A stretch of 64,000 nt of DNA, taken from positions 372,001 to 436,000 of the forward strand of contig WTFG01000001.1 of assembly GCA_009835005.1 (NCBI GenBank), read 5' to 3'. Made by a program: the position numbers and the translations under genes. Positions 33,010-42,177 of this stretch are shown piece by piece (positions within the stretch are counted from its first letter, which is position 1; each line of letters begins with the position of its first letter). Source of the stretch: Flavobacteriaceae bacterium Ap0902 (GTDB lineage Bacteria; Bacteroidota; Bacteroidia; Flavobacteriales; Weeksellaceae). The notes under the pieces were generated by a model. That model ran no database searches. It worked only from the letters and a program-made list of their open reading frames with translations, and was not told the DNA's origin.

Positions 33010-34689
33010 TTACTTCTTTTTACCCCAAGAATCTCTTAAAGGCACTGTTCTGTTAAATATCATCTTATCTTTGGTACTATCTTTATCTACCACAAAATAT
33101 CCCAATCTCTGAAACTGAAATTTATCTTCTGGCTTTGCACTAGCCAAGGATGGCTCTGCAAACCCTTGCACCACTTCTAAAGAATTTGGATTAATGAAGT
33201 CCATAAAATCCGTTTCTTTGTCACCATCTGGGTTCTCTACCGTGAATAATCTATCATATAAATTTACAGTGACAGGTACATTTTTCTCGGCAGATACCCA
33301 ATGTAATGTTCCTTTTACTTTGCGCTTACTGGCCTCTGTATTACTTCCACTTTTTGTTTCTGGGTCATAAGTAGCGTAAATCGTAGTGATTTTGCCATTT
33401 TCATCTTTATCCACACGGGTTGCCTTTACAAAATAAGCCCCTTTTAACCTCACTTCTTGATCCAGTGATAATCTAAAGAATTTCTTGGTAGCGTGTTCCA
33501 TAAAATCTGCACGCTCTATATATAGTTCTCTTGTAAACGGAACCATTCTAGAACCTGCGGATTCATCCTCTGGATTGTTCTCAATTTCTAATTCTTCTAC
33601 CTGTCCTTCTGGGTAGTTTTCTATGACTAATTTTACAGGATCTAGTACTGCAAATACCCGCGGAGCCGTGTGATTCAAATGATCTCTAACAGCATGCTCA
33701 AGTAAAGATATATCAATTAGGTTTTCTCTTTTAGCCACACCAGCCTTTTCCCAAAATTCTTTGATAGATTTTGGTGTAAAGCCACGTCTTCTTAAACCAG
33801 AAATCGTTGGCATTCTTGGGTCATCCCAGCCATCTACAATCCCATCTTCTACCAATTGCCGTAGTTTTCTCTTGCTGGTAATCATATAGCTTACATTACC
33901 TCTGGCAAATTCTCGTTGTTTAGGCTTAGGTTCTTGGTGGTCATATTCCCCAATTTGTTCTATAAACCAGTTATAAAGAGGTCTGTGATTTTCAAATTCT
34001 AAAGAACATAAAGAGTGTGATATTCCTTCTATAAAATCACTTTCCCCATGCGCCCAGTCATACATTGGGTATATTTTCCAATCTGTACCTGTCCTATGGT
34101 GTGCTTTATTTAACATTCTATACATCACAGGATCACGCATATTCATGTTGGGTGATGTCATGTCTATTTTGGCACGTAAAACATGAGAACCTTCTGGTAC
34201 TTCACCATTTTTCATTTTTTCAAACAAATCCAAACTTTCTTCCACAGGTCTATTACGGTAAGGGCTTTCCACACCTTTTTCAAAAGGCGTCTTGCGTTGT
34301 TCCACAATTAATTCAGAAGGTTGATCGTCTACATAAGCTTTGCCATCCTTGATCATCTGAACCGCCCAATCATACAATTGTTGAAAGTAATCTGATGCAT
34401 AACATTCCTTGTCCCATTCAAAGCCCAACCATTCTAGATCAGATTTAATAGATTCTACAAATTCTTGCTCTTCTTTTTCTGGATTGGTATCATCAAACCT
34501 AAGATTGACTGGGGCATTATAGCGTTCTCCTAAACCCTGGTTAATGAAGATAGCTTTGGCATGGCCAATATGCAAATATCCATTAGGTTCTGGGGGGAAT
34601 CTGAACCTTAATTCATCTTTAGGAAACCCTTTTTTGAGGTCTCCATTGATTATTTGTTCTATAAAGTGTTGTGGTTCTGGTAAGTCCAT
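33010..34689 (-). CDS. glnS: Glutaminyl-tRNA synthetase
   Basis: Class I synthetase that charges tRNA-Gln. From the ATG at 34689 it has 559 residues. Motifs: FRFPPEPNGYLHIGHAKAI (HIGH) near residue 34, DDTNPEKEEQEFVES, MYDWAHGESDFIEGISHSLC, and the KMSKS-like element SKRKLRQLVEDG near residue 263, followed by the anticodon-binding beta-barrels (HHTG..., VRLKGAYFVKATRV). A TTG eight codons upstream also opens the frame but it is part of the -7 box, so the ATG is preferred. It is divergent from the cco cluster. Its presence means the organism can charge Gln directly. Confidence 0.96.
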   Translation of the reverse strand: MDLPEPQHFIEQIINGDLKKGFPKDELRFRFPPEPNGYLHIGHAKAIFINQGLGERYNAPVNLRFDDTNPEKEEQEFVESIKSDLEWLGFEWDKECYASDYFQQLYDWAVQMIKDGKAYVDDQPSELIVEQRKTPFEKGVESPYRNRPVEESLDLFEKMKNGEVPEGSHVLRAKIDMTSPNMNMRDPVMYRMLNKAHHRTGTDWKIYPMYDWAHGESDFIEGISHSLCSLEFENHRPLYNWFIEQIGEYDHQEPKPKQREFARGNVSYMITSKRKLRQLVEDGIVDGWDDPRMPTISGLRRRGFTPKSIKEFWEKAGVAKRENLIDISLLEHAVRDHLNHTAPRVFAVLDPVKLVIENYPEGQVEELEIENNPEDESAGSRMVPFTRELYIERADFMEHATKKFFRLSLDQEVRLKGAYFVKATRVDKDENGKITTIYATYDPETKSGSNTEASKRKVKGTLHWVSAEKNVPVTVNLYDRLFTVENPDGDKETDFMDFINPNSLEVVQGFAEPSLASAKPEDKFQFQRLGYFVVDKDSTKDKMIFNRTVPLRDSWGKKK

Positions 34690-34710
34690 ATTTTCATCAT
34701 CTGTAAGGTG

Positions 34711-34718
34711 CAAAGATA
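34711..34718 (-). promoter_or_regulatory. -7 box (TATCTTTG) of glnS
   Basis: TATCTTTG on the minus strand fits TAnnTTTG and ends 21 nt before the ATG at 34689. Its position argues against the upstream TTG as a start codon. Confidence 0.6.
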
Positions 34719-34817
34719 ATCAAACGCAGACTTTTATAAACTATAAGGTAAAAAGCAATTTTAATTATTTTGAATGCTTCTAAATTAACACTTATTAACA
34801 AATTCTATACATTGTAA

Positions 34818-34850
34818 TTGATGTAAAGACTAGGTGCTTTTGTACTTTTG
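34818..34850 (+). promoter_or_regulatory. Bacteroidota-type promoter of the cco cluster
   Basis: TTG at 34818-34820, 22 nt spacer, then TACTTTTG at 34843-34850. It ends 9 nt before the ccoS start codon, so the leader is very short. Confidence 0.65.
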
Positions 34851-34859
34851 TTGGTACGT

Positions 34860-35009
34860 ATGGAGATTGTATATTTAATGATAATGGCAAGTGTATCTTT
34901 GGCGGTGGTGTTTTTGTTTTTATTCATCATTGGAGCTAAAAATGGGCAATTTGATGAAGGAGAATCACCAGCGATAAGGATTTTAAAAGAGAATAAAACA
35001 AAAGAATAA
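34860..35009 (+). CDS. ccoS: cbb3-type cytochrome oxidase assembly protein CcoS
   Basis: A 49-residue ORF: MEIVYLMIMASVSLAVVFLF, then FIIGAKNGQFDEG, ending RILKENKTKE. One membrane helix is followed by the family pattern G-x-x-x-GQFDE (normally a W/K and FDD/FDE box with an SPAxRIL tail). CcoS is needed for cofactor insertion into the oxidase, probably together with the copper ATPase CcoI. It starts 9 nt after a good promoter and lies 10 bp before ccoNO, exactly where CcoS genes sit in Bacteroidota. CcoI itself is not upstream; glnS is. Confidence 0.88.
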   Translation: MEIVYLMIMASVSLAVVFLFLFIIGAKNGQFDEGESPAIRILKENKTKE

Positions 35010-35019
35010 TCATAAGTGT

Positions 35020-37284
35020 ATGGAAACTTTTCGTTATGACAATAAGGTTGTTAAGTATTTTATTTATGCTACAATCTTTTGGGGGGTATTAGCATTTATA
35101 CTTGGTATTACAGTAGCTACGCTGTTGTTCTATCCACAGTTACCAGAGGCTATTTTTGGTACAGACGATGGGAGTATAATGAATTTATTTGGAGGATCCA
35201 TAGATGGTCTTTCTAGTACTCAAGGAGCAGTAGGGTATGGTAGATTAAGGATGCTACATACCTCCGCAGCCATTTTTGCCTTTGTAGGGAATGGTGTTTT
35301 TGCTGGGGCTTACTATTCCCTGCAACGCCTGTTGAAAACCAGAATGGGTAGTGATATTTTAAGTTGGGTTAACTTCTGGGGTTGGCAATTAGGATTGGTG
35401 CTTGTGGTTATTTCTTTCTTCTTAGGATATAATACTTCTAAAGAATATGCAGAGCATGAATGGCCTTTAGATATCGCAATCGCAATCGTGTGGATTGTGT
35501 TTGGTGTCAATATGTTTATCACAATAGCCAAGAGAAGGGTAAGACACCTGTACGTTGCTATATGGTTCTACATTGCGACATGGGTTGGTATTACTATGTT
35601 GCATGTGTTTAATAATTTAGAATTACCAGTTAATTTTAATCCATTAGCGCCTAAGAGTTATTCTATATATGCTGGTGTTCAGGATGCATTGGTACAATGG
35701 TGGTATGGTCATAATGCGGTTGCATTTTTCTTGACTACACCTGTATTGGGTCTTATGTATTACTATTTACCTAAAGCAGCCAATCGTCCAGTATTCTCTT
35801 ATAAGTTGTCTATTATTCACTTTTGGTCTTTAATCTTCGTTTATATATGGGCAGGACCTCATCACTTGATTTATACCGCATTGCCAGGTTGGGCCCAAGC
35901 AGTGGGAACAGGATTCTCTGTGATGTTAATTGCTCCATCTTGGGGTGGTATGCTTAATGGACTTTTAACATTAAGAGGTGCATGGGATAAAGTTAGGGAA
36001 GATCCTATTCTTAAATTCTTTGTAGTGGCTGTAACCTGTTATGGGATGGCTACCTTTGAAGGTCCTATGTTGGCTACTAAAACATTAAATAAAATTGGTC
36101 ACTTCACAGATTGGGTTATCGCCCACGTCCATGTAGGAACTTTAGGATGGAATGGATTTATAATTTTTGGTATGGTATATTGGTTAATCCCTAAATTATT
36201 CAATACCAAACTATATTCAAGAAGCATGGCGAATGCGCACTTCTGGTTAGGTACATTAGGTATTATCTTTTATGCGATCCCTATGTATATGGCCGGATGG
36301 ACCCAAGGATTAATGTGGAAACAATTTAACCCATCTGGAACATTAGTATATGCTAACTTTCTGCAAACAGTAACAGAAATTTTCCCATATTATGTAATGC
36401 GTTCGATTGGTGGATTGTTGTATCTAACGGGATCACTATTATGGGTAGTCAATGTATGGAAAACAGTTGCCAGAGGAACCTTTGTTGCTAATGAGGAGGC
36501 ACAGGCACCAGCATTAGTCAAGAAAACATCTTCTAGGGAAAAAGGAGAGGATTTACATCCATGGATAGAGAGAAGACCGGTTATTATGACATTATTAGCA
36601 CTATTAGCTTTAGCTATCGGTGGATTAGTGGAAATTGTTCCAACCTTGGTCGTGAAATCTAATATTCCTACAATTGCAAGTGTAGAGCCCTATACTCCAT
36701 TAGAAATGGAGGGGCGTGATTTATATATTCGCGAAGGTTGTAATGCGTGTCACTCTCAAATGATTCGTCCATTTAGAGATGAAGTTAAAAGATATGGAGA
36801 ATATTCTAAACCAGGAGAATTTGTGTATGATCATCCTTTCTTATGGGGTTCTAAAAGAACTGGTCCAGATTTAGCGAGAGAAGGTGGTAAGCGTAATGAT
36901 TCTTGGCACTATAAACATATGTGGAATCCTAGACAGACATCAGAAGGTTCTATAATGCCGCGTTATCCTTGGCTTATAGAAAACACACTGGATAGAAGCT
37001 TAACAGTAGAAAAGATGGAGGCGCTCAATACAATAGGGGTACCATATGAAGAGGATGAAATGACGCAAGAAGCTGCATTTGCTGCAATGGATGCGCAAGC
37101 ATTAGAAATAGAAAGAACAATCTTTGAGGAATCTCCAGATTTAAAAGATATATATGATAATGAGGCAGCAGAAGAAGAAAACTTTGTGGCGTTGCGTGAT
37201 AGAGAAATCGTTGCTTTAATAGCATATCTACAACGTTTAGGTGTTGATATTAGCAAACAGGAAACAGAAACAGCAAGCAATTAA
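35020..37284 (+). CDS. ccoNO: cbb3-type cytochrome c oxidase, fused CcoN-CcoO subunits
   Basis: 754 residues. The CcoN part (about 1-490) is the catalytic haem-copper subunit, with a haem ligand histidine in RMLHTSAAIFAF, the copper/haem histidines in WWYGHNAVAFFLTTPVLG, GPHHLIYTALPGW and WVIAHVHVGTLGWNGF, and some twelve helices. The CcoO part (about 515-754) has a membrane anchor (TLLALLALAIGGLVEIV) and a haem c site CNACH near residue 573 (REGCNACHSQMIRPFRDE) with the distal methionine in IMPRYPW. This fusion is typical of Bacteroidota. It reduces oxygen to water at high affinity while pumping protons. ccoQ starts 8 bp downstream. Confidence 0.96.
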   Translation: METFRYDNKVVKYFIYATIFWGVLAFILGITVATLLFYPQLPEAIFGTDDGSIMNLFGGSIDGLSSTQGAVGYGRLRMLHTSAAIFAFVGNGVFAGAYYSLQRLLKTRMGSDILSWVNFWGWQLGLVLVVISFFLGYNTSKEYAEHEWPLDIAIAIVWIVFGVNMFITIAKRRVRHLYVAIWFYIATWVGITMLHVFNNLELPVNFNPLAPKSYSIYAGVQDALVQWWYGHNAVAFFLTTPVLGLMYYYLPKAANRPVFSYKLSIIHFWSLIFVYIWAGPHHLIYTALPGWAQAVGTGFSVMLIAPSWGGMLNGLLTLRGAWDKVREDPILKFFVVAVTCYGMATFEGPMLATKTLNKIGHFTDWVIAHVHVGTLGWNGFIIFGMVYWLIPKLFNTKLYSRSMANAHFWLGTLGIIFYAIPMYMAGWTQGLMWKQFNPSGTLVYANFLQTVTEIFPYYVMRSIGGLLYLTGSLLWVVNVWKTVARGTFVANEEAQAPALVKKTSSREKGEDLHPWIERRPVIMTLLALLALAIGGLVEIVPTLVVKSNIPTIASVEPYTPLEMEGRDLYIREGCNACHSQMIRPFRDEVKRYGEYSKPGEFVYDHPFLWGSKRTGPDLAREGGKRNDSWHYKHMWNPRQTSEGSIMPRYPWLIENTLDRSLTVEKMEALNTIGVPYEEDEMTQEAAFAAMDAQALEIERTIFEESPDLKDIYDNEAAEEENFVALRDREIVALIAYLQRLGVDISKQETETASN

Positions 37285-37292
37285 AATTTAAG

Positions 37293-37475
37293 ATGCTCAA
37301 GTATTATAAAGAATTTTTGTCTAATTATGAGTATGCAGCTTGGATTCAAACTGCCATATTGATTGCCTCTGTTGCCTTTTTTGTATTACTTGTTTACCTA
37401 GTTTTAAATAAACCTAAAAATTATTATAAAAATACCTCAGAACTACCGTTAGAAGATGATGATCCGTTGTTCTGA
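37293..37475 (+). CDS. ccoQ: CcoQ-like small membrane subunit of cbb3 oxidase
   Basis: A 60-residue protein with one membrane helix (ILIASVAFFVLLVYLVL) and a short acidic C-terminus (LPLEDDDPLF). It lies 8 bp after ccoNO and 18 bp before ccoP, the place of CcoQ/FixQ. CcoQ stabilises the complex. Sequence conservation in this family is low, so the call depends mainly on size, topology and position. Confidence 0.8.
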   Translation: MLKYYKEFLSNYEYAAWIQTAILIASVAFFVLLVYLVLNKPKNYYKNTSELPLEDDDPLF

Positions 37476-37493
37476 ATATAAAACTAAATTGAT

Positions 37494-38432
37494 ATGAAAC
37501 ATCGTACACCAGGTTCAGTTTTTATACCACTTTTATTATTAGTTGTTTTAGCAGCTTTTATGATGATTATTCCTGAAGATTTCTTACCGGAGACAGGTTT
37601 AAAAGGAATTATACCAAATGCGTGGCATCAGTTAACCAATGTGCTGTCATACTGGATAGTTTGGATTGTGCTTTTTCTTTCGCTTATCATGATGTTGGTT
37701 GTAGATGGGCTTAATAAAGTAATAGAAAGAAAGAGATTTTCACTATTATCCCCAGAAGAAAAAGCTAAATATTTAAAAGAGAAAGAACAGGGTTTCTTCT
37801 CTAGATTAATTAAAAGTTCTAAAGAGAGACAATCAGAAGAAGAGGAGAAAGAAATTATCTTGGATCATGGTTTTGATGGTATCTTGGAGCTAGACAATGC
37901 CTTGCCACAGTGGTGGGTAGCCATGTTCTATTTGGGTATTGTATATTGTGTTATTTATATTGTTGCTTATTTTTCTACAGATTTTGCACATCCTAATATG
38001 GAATATGAAGTAGAAGCTGCAAGAATGGAAACTCAGTTTGCGGATTGGGTGAAACAAAATGATATCAATGTAGATCAAGCGACTATTGAGAATGCAGATG
38101 TTGAGCATGGTAAAGAAATCTTTGGTAACATTTGTGCTACTTGTCATACAGCTAATGGTGGTGGTGCGGCAGGACCAAACTTGACAGATGAATATTGGAT
38201 TAATCACTTAAATGATGATTTATACAAAAATATATATACTGTAGTTTATGATGGCTCTCCTAATAATCCTGCAATGCAGGCTTTTGGTCAAACCAATCAA
38301 TTAACGGGACTGGATATTCAAGATGTTGCTGCCTATGTCTATTCTTTAAATCAAGAAGAACCTTTGGTTACAGAATCAGAAGGTGGTTTGGCGCCACAGG
38401 GAGATCTAGTGGAATCATGGAAAAGACAATAA
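37494..38432 (+). CDS. ccoP: cbb3 oxidase cytochrome c subunit CcoP, single-haem type
   Basis: 312 residues. Three membrane segments (VFIPLLLLVVLAAFMMI, WIVWIVLFLSLIMMLVV and WWVAMFYLGIVYCVIYIVAYF) are followed by a periplasmic cytochrome c domain with one CATCH haem site near residue 214 (GNICATCHTANGGG) and a likely methionine ligand in NNPAMQAF. Proteobacterial CcoP has two haem sites; the single site is usual for Bacteroidota. It passes electrons from donors to CcoO. A cytoplasmic-side FDGILELDNALPQWW motif precedes the third helix. A GTGTAAC/GTTACAC palindrome separates it from ccoG. Confidence 0.93.
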   Translation: MKHRTPGSVFIPLLLLVVLAAFMMIIPEDFLPETGLKGIIPNAWHQLTNVLSYWIVWIVLFLSLIMMLVVDGLNKVIERKRFSLLSPEEKAKYLKEKEQGFFSRLIKSSKERQSEEEEKEIILDHGFDGILELDNALPQWWVAMFYLGIVYCVIYIVAYFSTDFAHPNMEYEVEAARMETQFADWVKQNDINVDQATIENADVEHGKEIFGNICATCHTANGGGAAGPNLTDEYWINHLNDDLYKNIYTVVYDGSPNNPAMQAFGQTNQLTGLDIQDVAAYVYSLNQEEPLVTESEGGLAPQGDLVESWKRQ

Positions 38433-38459
38433 TTATTTTGACTTAATTTAAACATGAAT

Positions 38460-38483
38460 AAGTGTAACAATCGTTACACTTTT
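38460..38483 (+). promoter_or_regulatory. Palindrome GTGTAAC-AATC-GTTACAC between ccoP and ccoG (terminator or operator)
   Basis: AAGTGTAAC (38460-38468) and GTTACACTT (38473-38481) are perfect inverted repeats around AATC, followed by only a short T-run. It can act as a weak terminator. It also has the size and 4-base centre of a Crp/Fnr-type operator. The 95-bp gap between ccoP and ccoG is the only break in the cluster. Confidence 0.45.
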
Positions 38484-38527
38484 CTGTTTATATAATAGTA
38501 ACTTTAACCAGTCACAAGATTTTAATT

Positions 38528-39967
38528 ATGAGTGATGAAAATAAGAAGTTAGAAGAAGAGTTAGAAAGCTTTAGAAATAGTATTGGTACTGCAGATAGGT
38601 CTGGTAATAGGAAGTGGGTTTTTGCCAAAAAGCCTTCTGGTAAATATTACAATTATAGAACTATCGTATCATGGGTTTTGTTATCTATGCTATTGATTCT
38701 TCCATTTATTAAAATAAATGGGAATCCATTGTTTAAGTTTGATGTAATTCAAAGAGAGTTTTATATCTTTAGTTACCCATTTTTCACATCGGATTTTAAA
38801 ATCTTTGCGATTGGTATGATTACATCCATCGTATTTATTATCCTATTTACAGTTGTCTATGGTAGGATCTTTTGTGGATGGATTTGCCCACAAACGATAT
38901 TCCTAGAAATGGTTTTTAGAAAAATCGAATTCCTGATTGATGGCGATAGAAATAAACAAATCAAACTAGCTAAGCAAAAATGGGATGAGGAAAAAATTAG
39001 AAAAAGGTTACTAAAATGGACTATATATGCGGTAATTTCCTTTATCATTGCTAACATTCTATTTGCTTGGGTCATTGGAATAGACGCACTTAGAAGCCTA
39101 ATTGTAGAGGGTCCTATAGCTCACATGAGTACTTTTGTAGGCTTAATTATCTTCACAGGACTTTTTTATTTTGTCTTTACATGGTTCAGAGAACAAGCTT
39201 GTGTTCTTGTATGTCCTTATGGTAGATTACAAGGAGTTTTAATAGATAAGAAAACTATTATAGTCGCTTATGACTACAAGCGTGGCGAGCGAGAGAAAGG
39301 CAGAGCGAGGTTTAAAAGAGGGCAGAACAGAGCAGAAGAAGGCGTAGGAGATTGTATTGATTGTAACAATTGCGTAATTGTTTGTCCTACGGGTATAGAT
39401 ATTAGAAATGGTACGCAATTAGAATGCGTGAACTGTACAGCTTGTATAGATGCATGTGATGAGGTAATGACCAAAATTAAATTACCTACAGGGTTAATTC
39501 GCTATGCATCAGAAGAGGAAATCGTTGAGAATAAAAAGTTTAAGTTTTCTCCTAGAATGATTGCCTATACGGCAATTTTGGTAATATTACTTGGTGTGTT
39601 AACCTCGCTATTATTTATGCGCTCAGAGGTTAATTCAAAGTTTTTACGCGAACCTGGTACAGATTATCAAGTCGTGAACGAATCTATAATTACCAATGAA
39701 TTCCAGTTTAACTTACAAAATAAAACTAAATCTACAGAACAAATGCACTTTAACCTAAAATCACACCCTAGTGGCACTATAGAAGTGATTGGTTTGCCTA
39801 TTCCTTTATTAATACAGCCTGGTCAACAGATAGAGGGAAAGGCGGTGATTTCAATCCCTCTTAAAGACATATCTTCTTATAAAGAGGGAATAGAAATAGA
39901 AGTGCTTAATGAGAACGATAAAGTTATAGACACATATAAAACGAGCTTCGCGGCACCTTTCAAATAA
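38528..39967 (+). CDS. ccoG: Polyferredoxin-type cbb3 oxidase accessory protein CcoG
   Basis: 479 residues. Five membrane segments lie in the N-terminal 220 residues and one more near 340, with CGWICPQTIFLEM and CVLVCPYGRLQG as additional cysteine motifs, then a two-cluster ferredoxin region GDCIDCNNCVIVCPTGIDI and LECVNCTACIDACDEVM near residues 277-315. The C-terminal 130 residues form an Ig-like periplasmic domain. CcoG (RdxA/FixG) reduces Cu(II) for the copper delivery path to the oxidase in characterised systems. The fixH start overlaps its stop by one base (TAATG). Confidence 0.94.
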   Translation: MSDENKKLEEELESFRNSIGTADRSGNRKWVFAKKPSGKYYNYRTIVSWVLLSMLLILPFIKINGNPLFKFDVIQREFYIFSYPFFTSDFKIFAIGMITSIVFIILFTVVYGRIFCGWICPQTIFLEMVFRKIEFLIDGDRNKQIKLAKQKWDEEKIRKRLLKWTIYAVISFIIANILFAWVIGIDALRSLIVEGPIAHMSTFVGLIIFTGLFYFVFTWFREQACVLVCPYGRLQGVLIDKKTIIVAYDYKRGEREKGRARFKRGQNRAEEGVGDCIDCNNCVIVCPTGIDIRNGTQLECVNCTACIDACDEVMTKIKLPTGLIRYASEEEIVENKKFKFSPRMIAYTAILVILLGVLTSLLFMRSEVNSKFLREPGTDYQVVNESIITNEFQFNLQNKTKSTEQMHFNLKSHPSGTIEVIGLPIPLLIQPGQQIEGKAVISIPLKDISSYKEGIEIEVLNENDKVIDTYKTSFAAPFK

Positions 39968-40419
39968 TGAGTAAATTTAAATTCACTTGGGGACATGGCG
40001 TCATGTTAGGTCTAGGGTCATTCATCCTATTTATATTAACATTAATCTATTTAGCAGACGTATCTGGTGATTTAGTAAATGATGATTATTATGAAACATC
40101 CATTAACTACCAAACAAATGATATTGATGCTAGAAACCGTGTAGGACAGTTAAAGAATAAGCCAAAAATTACAAAACAAGCTAATGGATATAATATCCAA
40201 TTCCCACAGGATATTATACCAGATAGTGGGCAAGTGTACCTCATGCGCGGTGCTTTTAAAAAAGAGGATGTTGTGATTCCATTAAAACTAAACGCACGGA
40301 ATCAGATTTTAGTTCCAGCAGCAAAATTGAAACCTGGTGAATATGATATGCGAATCACATGGTTCAATGATGGAGAACCTTATTTAATTAAAAAGACACT
40401 TATATGGAGTATGCCTTAA
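39967..40419 (+). CDS. fixH: FixH-family cbb3 oxidase assembly protein (CcoH)
   Basis: 150 residues: one N-terminal membrane helix (WGHGVMLGLGSFILFILTLI) and a periplasmic beta domain with DDYYETSINYQ and QVYLMRGAFKKEDVVIPLKL. FixH/CcoH proteins associate with the oxidase during assembly. The start overlaps the end of ccoG by one base, and the end overlaps the start of the TauE-like gene by 16 bases, so translation is coupled. The position in the cluster supports the call. Confidence 0.9.
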   Translation: MSKFKFTWGHGVMLGLGSFILFILTLIYLADVSGDLVNDDYYETSINYQTNDIDARNRVGQLKNKPKITKQANGYNIQFPQDIIPDSGQVYLMRGAFKKEDVVIPLKLNARNQILVPAAKLKPGEYDMRITWFNDGEPYLIKKTLIWSMP

Positions 40420-41114
40420 TAATCGCTGCATTAGGCTTGGGATTAGGAACCAGTTTACACTGTTTAGGAATGTGTGGACCTATAGCTTTTTCATTAGGGT
40501 TAGGTTCAGAAGGTAAGTTTCATGCTGTATTTAAAAACCTCACTTATCAGTTGGGTAGAATTGTCACTTATTCTTTCTTGGGAGCAATTCTTGGGATTTT
40601 AGGACAAGGTGTATCCTTTGCAGGATTTCAGAAATATTTGAGTATTGCCGTTGGTATAATAATGATTCTAATGGTTTTTATGCCCAAAAACCTCATGCAT
40701 GGTTCTCCTAATAAATTTTTAGGTAGATTGTTAATTAAACTAAAATCCGCTTTGGCTAACTTTATTCAACGTAAAAGTTATGGGTCATTATTTGTAACAG
40801 GTATTTTGAATGGATTTTTACCTTGTGGGATGGTATATATTGCACTAGCAGGAGCATTGGGCATTGGGCATGTGACTGGAAGTGCATTATTTATGACATT
40901 CTTTGGTCTAGGAACGATGCCACTTATGTTTATGGCTGTATTATTTGGTTCTGTAGTCAGCATAGGGGTTAGAAATAGGATATTGAGCTTTATGCCTGTT
41001 CTCACAGTTATTATAGGCTTGTTATTTATAATTAGAGGGTTGGAACTTGGTATACCTTATTTGTCTCCAGCCGTTGAATCCTTGAATGTAGAAGCCCAAT
41101 CCTGTTGTCATTAA
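40404..41114 (+). CDS. TauE/SafE-like membrane protein of the cbb3 cluster, with C-terminal SCCH
   Basis: 236 residues with about six hydrophobic helices. The first helix carries LGTSLHCLGMCGPIAFSLGL, a CxxxC membrane motif of the sulfite-exporter-TauE/SafE-like proteins found in cco clusters and linked to copper handling. The protein ends in EAQSCCH, another possible metal ligand set. It overlaps fixH by 16 bases. A role in copper or sulfur-species transport for oxidase maturation is likely by context, but unproven. Confidence 0.85.
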   Translation: MEYALIIAALGLGLGTSLHCLGMCGPIAFSLGLGSEGKFHAVFKNLTYQLGRIVTYSFLGAILGILGQGVSFAGFQKYLSIAVGIIMILMVFMPKNLMHGSPNKFLGRLLIKLKSALANFIQRKSYGSLFVTGILNGFLPCGMVYIALAGALGIGHVTGSALFMTFFGLGTMPLMFMAVLFGSVVSIGVRNRILSFMPVLTVIIGLLFIIRGLELGIPYLSPAVESLNVEAQSCCH

Positions 41115-41156
41115 AGGTTTTTTTTGCTAAAATTTTATACCAATCTTTGAATGACC

Positions 41157-41177
41157 CTTGTTTATTTTACAAACAAG
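41157..41177 (+). terminator. Weak hairpin after the cco cluster
   Basis: CTTGTTT (41157-41163) and AAACAAG (41171-41177) form a 7-bp stem, followed by AAATTT with no clean T-tract. It lies 42 bp after the TauE-like stop codon. It is a weak candidate end of the cco transcript. Confidence 0.3.
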
Positions 41178-41243
41178 AAATTTAAATAGTTTAACTTTTT
41201 TTAAATTAAGTTATAAAGATTAAATCAATTGTTCAATAATCAT

Positions 41244-41251
41244 TATATTTG
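41244..41251 (+). promoter_or_regulatory. -7 box (TATATTTG) of sucD
   Basis: TATATTTG fits TAnnTTTG and lies 31 nt before the sucD ATG, in the first AT-rich gap after the cco cluster. Confidence 0.6.
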
Positions 41252-41282
41252 TGGAAATAACAAAAATTAAATAACATACGAT

Positions 41283-42155
41283 ATGTCAGTACTTGTAAAC
41301 AAAGATTCTAAAATCATCGTTCAGGGATTTACAGGGAATGAAGGTACATTCCATGCACAACAAATGATAGACTACGGGACCAACGTTGTTGGAGGAGTTA
41401 CTCCAGGTAAAGGAGGACAGGAACACCTAGGTAAGCCAGTATTTAATACTGTAAAAGAAGCTGTGGATAAGGCAGGTGCAGACGTGAGTATTATATTTGT
41501 TCCGCCAGCTTTTGCGGCAGATGCCATTATGGAATCTGCGGATGCGGGTATTAAGGTAATTATTGCTATTACAGAAGGAATTCCTGTAGCTGATATGGTA
41601 AAAGTACAAGACTATATAGACCAAAGAGATTGCACTTTGATTGGACCTAATTGCCCAGGGGTAATTACTCCAGATGAAGCCAAGGTTGGTATTATGCCAG
41701 GATTTATCTTCAAAAAAGGGAATGTAGGAATAGTTTCTAAATCTGGTACTTTGACTTATGAAGCAGCAGACCAAGTAGTAAAAGCAGGTTATGGTATATC
41801 TACTGCTATTGGTATTGGTGGAGACCCAATTATTGGAACTACGACCAAAGAGGCGATTGAGCTCTTTATGAATGATGACGAAACTGATTGTATTGTTATG
41901 ATAGGAGAAATTGGAGGGCAGTTAGAGGCGGATGCCGCCAAATGGATTAAAGATAATGGTAATAAAAAGCCTGTTGTTGGATTTATAGCAGGACAAACAG
42001 CTCCTAAAGGTAGAACTATGGGTCATGCAGGTGCGATAGTAGGTGGCGAAGATGACACAGCTCAAGCCAAGATGAAAATTATGGCAGAAAATGGAATTCA
42101 TGTTGTTGAATCTCCAGCAGAAATTGGGACCAAAGTAGCAGAAGTATTAAGTTAA
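41283..42155 (+). CDS. sucD: Succinate-CoA ligase, alpha subunit
   Basis: 290 residues, normal length. Forms succinate and ATP/GTP from succinyl-CoA in the TCA cycle together with SucC. Motifs: [20 protein letters not shown] and [13 protein letters not shown] (CoA site), [49 protein letters not shown], and the phosphorylated histidine in [13 protein letters not shown] near residue 246. sucC is not beside it, a common split in Flavobacteriia. A 193-residue beta-barrel gene starts 22 bp downstream. Confidence 0.97.
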   Translation: MSVLVNKDSKIIVQGFTGNEGTFHAQQMIDYGTNVVGGVTPGKGGQEHLGKPVFNTVKEAVDKAGADVSIIFVPPAFAADAIMESADAGIKVIIAITEGIPVADMVKVQDYIDQRDCTLIGPNCPGVITPDEAKVGIMPGFIFKKGNVGIVSKSGTLTYEAADQVVKAGYGISTAIGIGGDPIIGTTTKEAIELFMNDDETDCIVMIGEIGGQLEADAAKWIKDNGNKKPVVGFIAGQTAPKGRTMGHAGAIVGGEDDTAQAKMKIMAENGIHVVESPAEIGTKVAEVLS

Positions 42156-42177
42156 AATTATTTTAAATTAAAAAAGT

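Noticed and set aside
34690-34713. TTG at 34713 as the start of glnS
   Set aside because: The TTG is part of the TATCTTTG promoter box; the ATG at 34689 is a better start.
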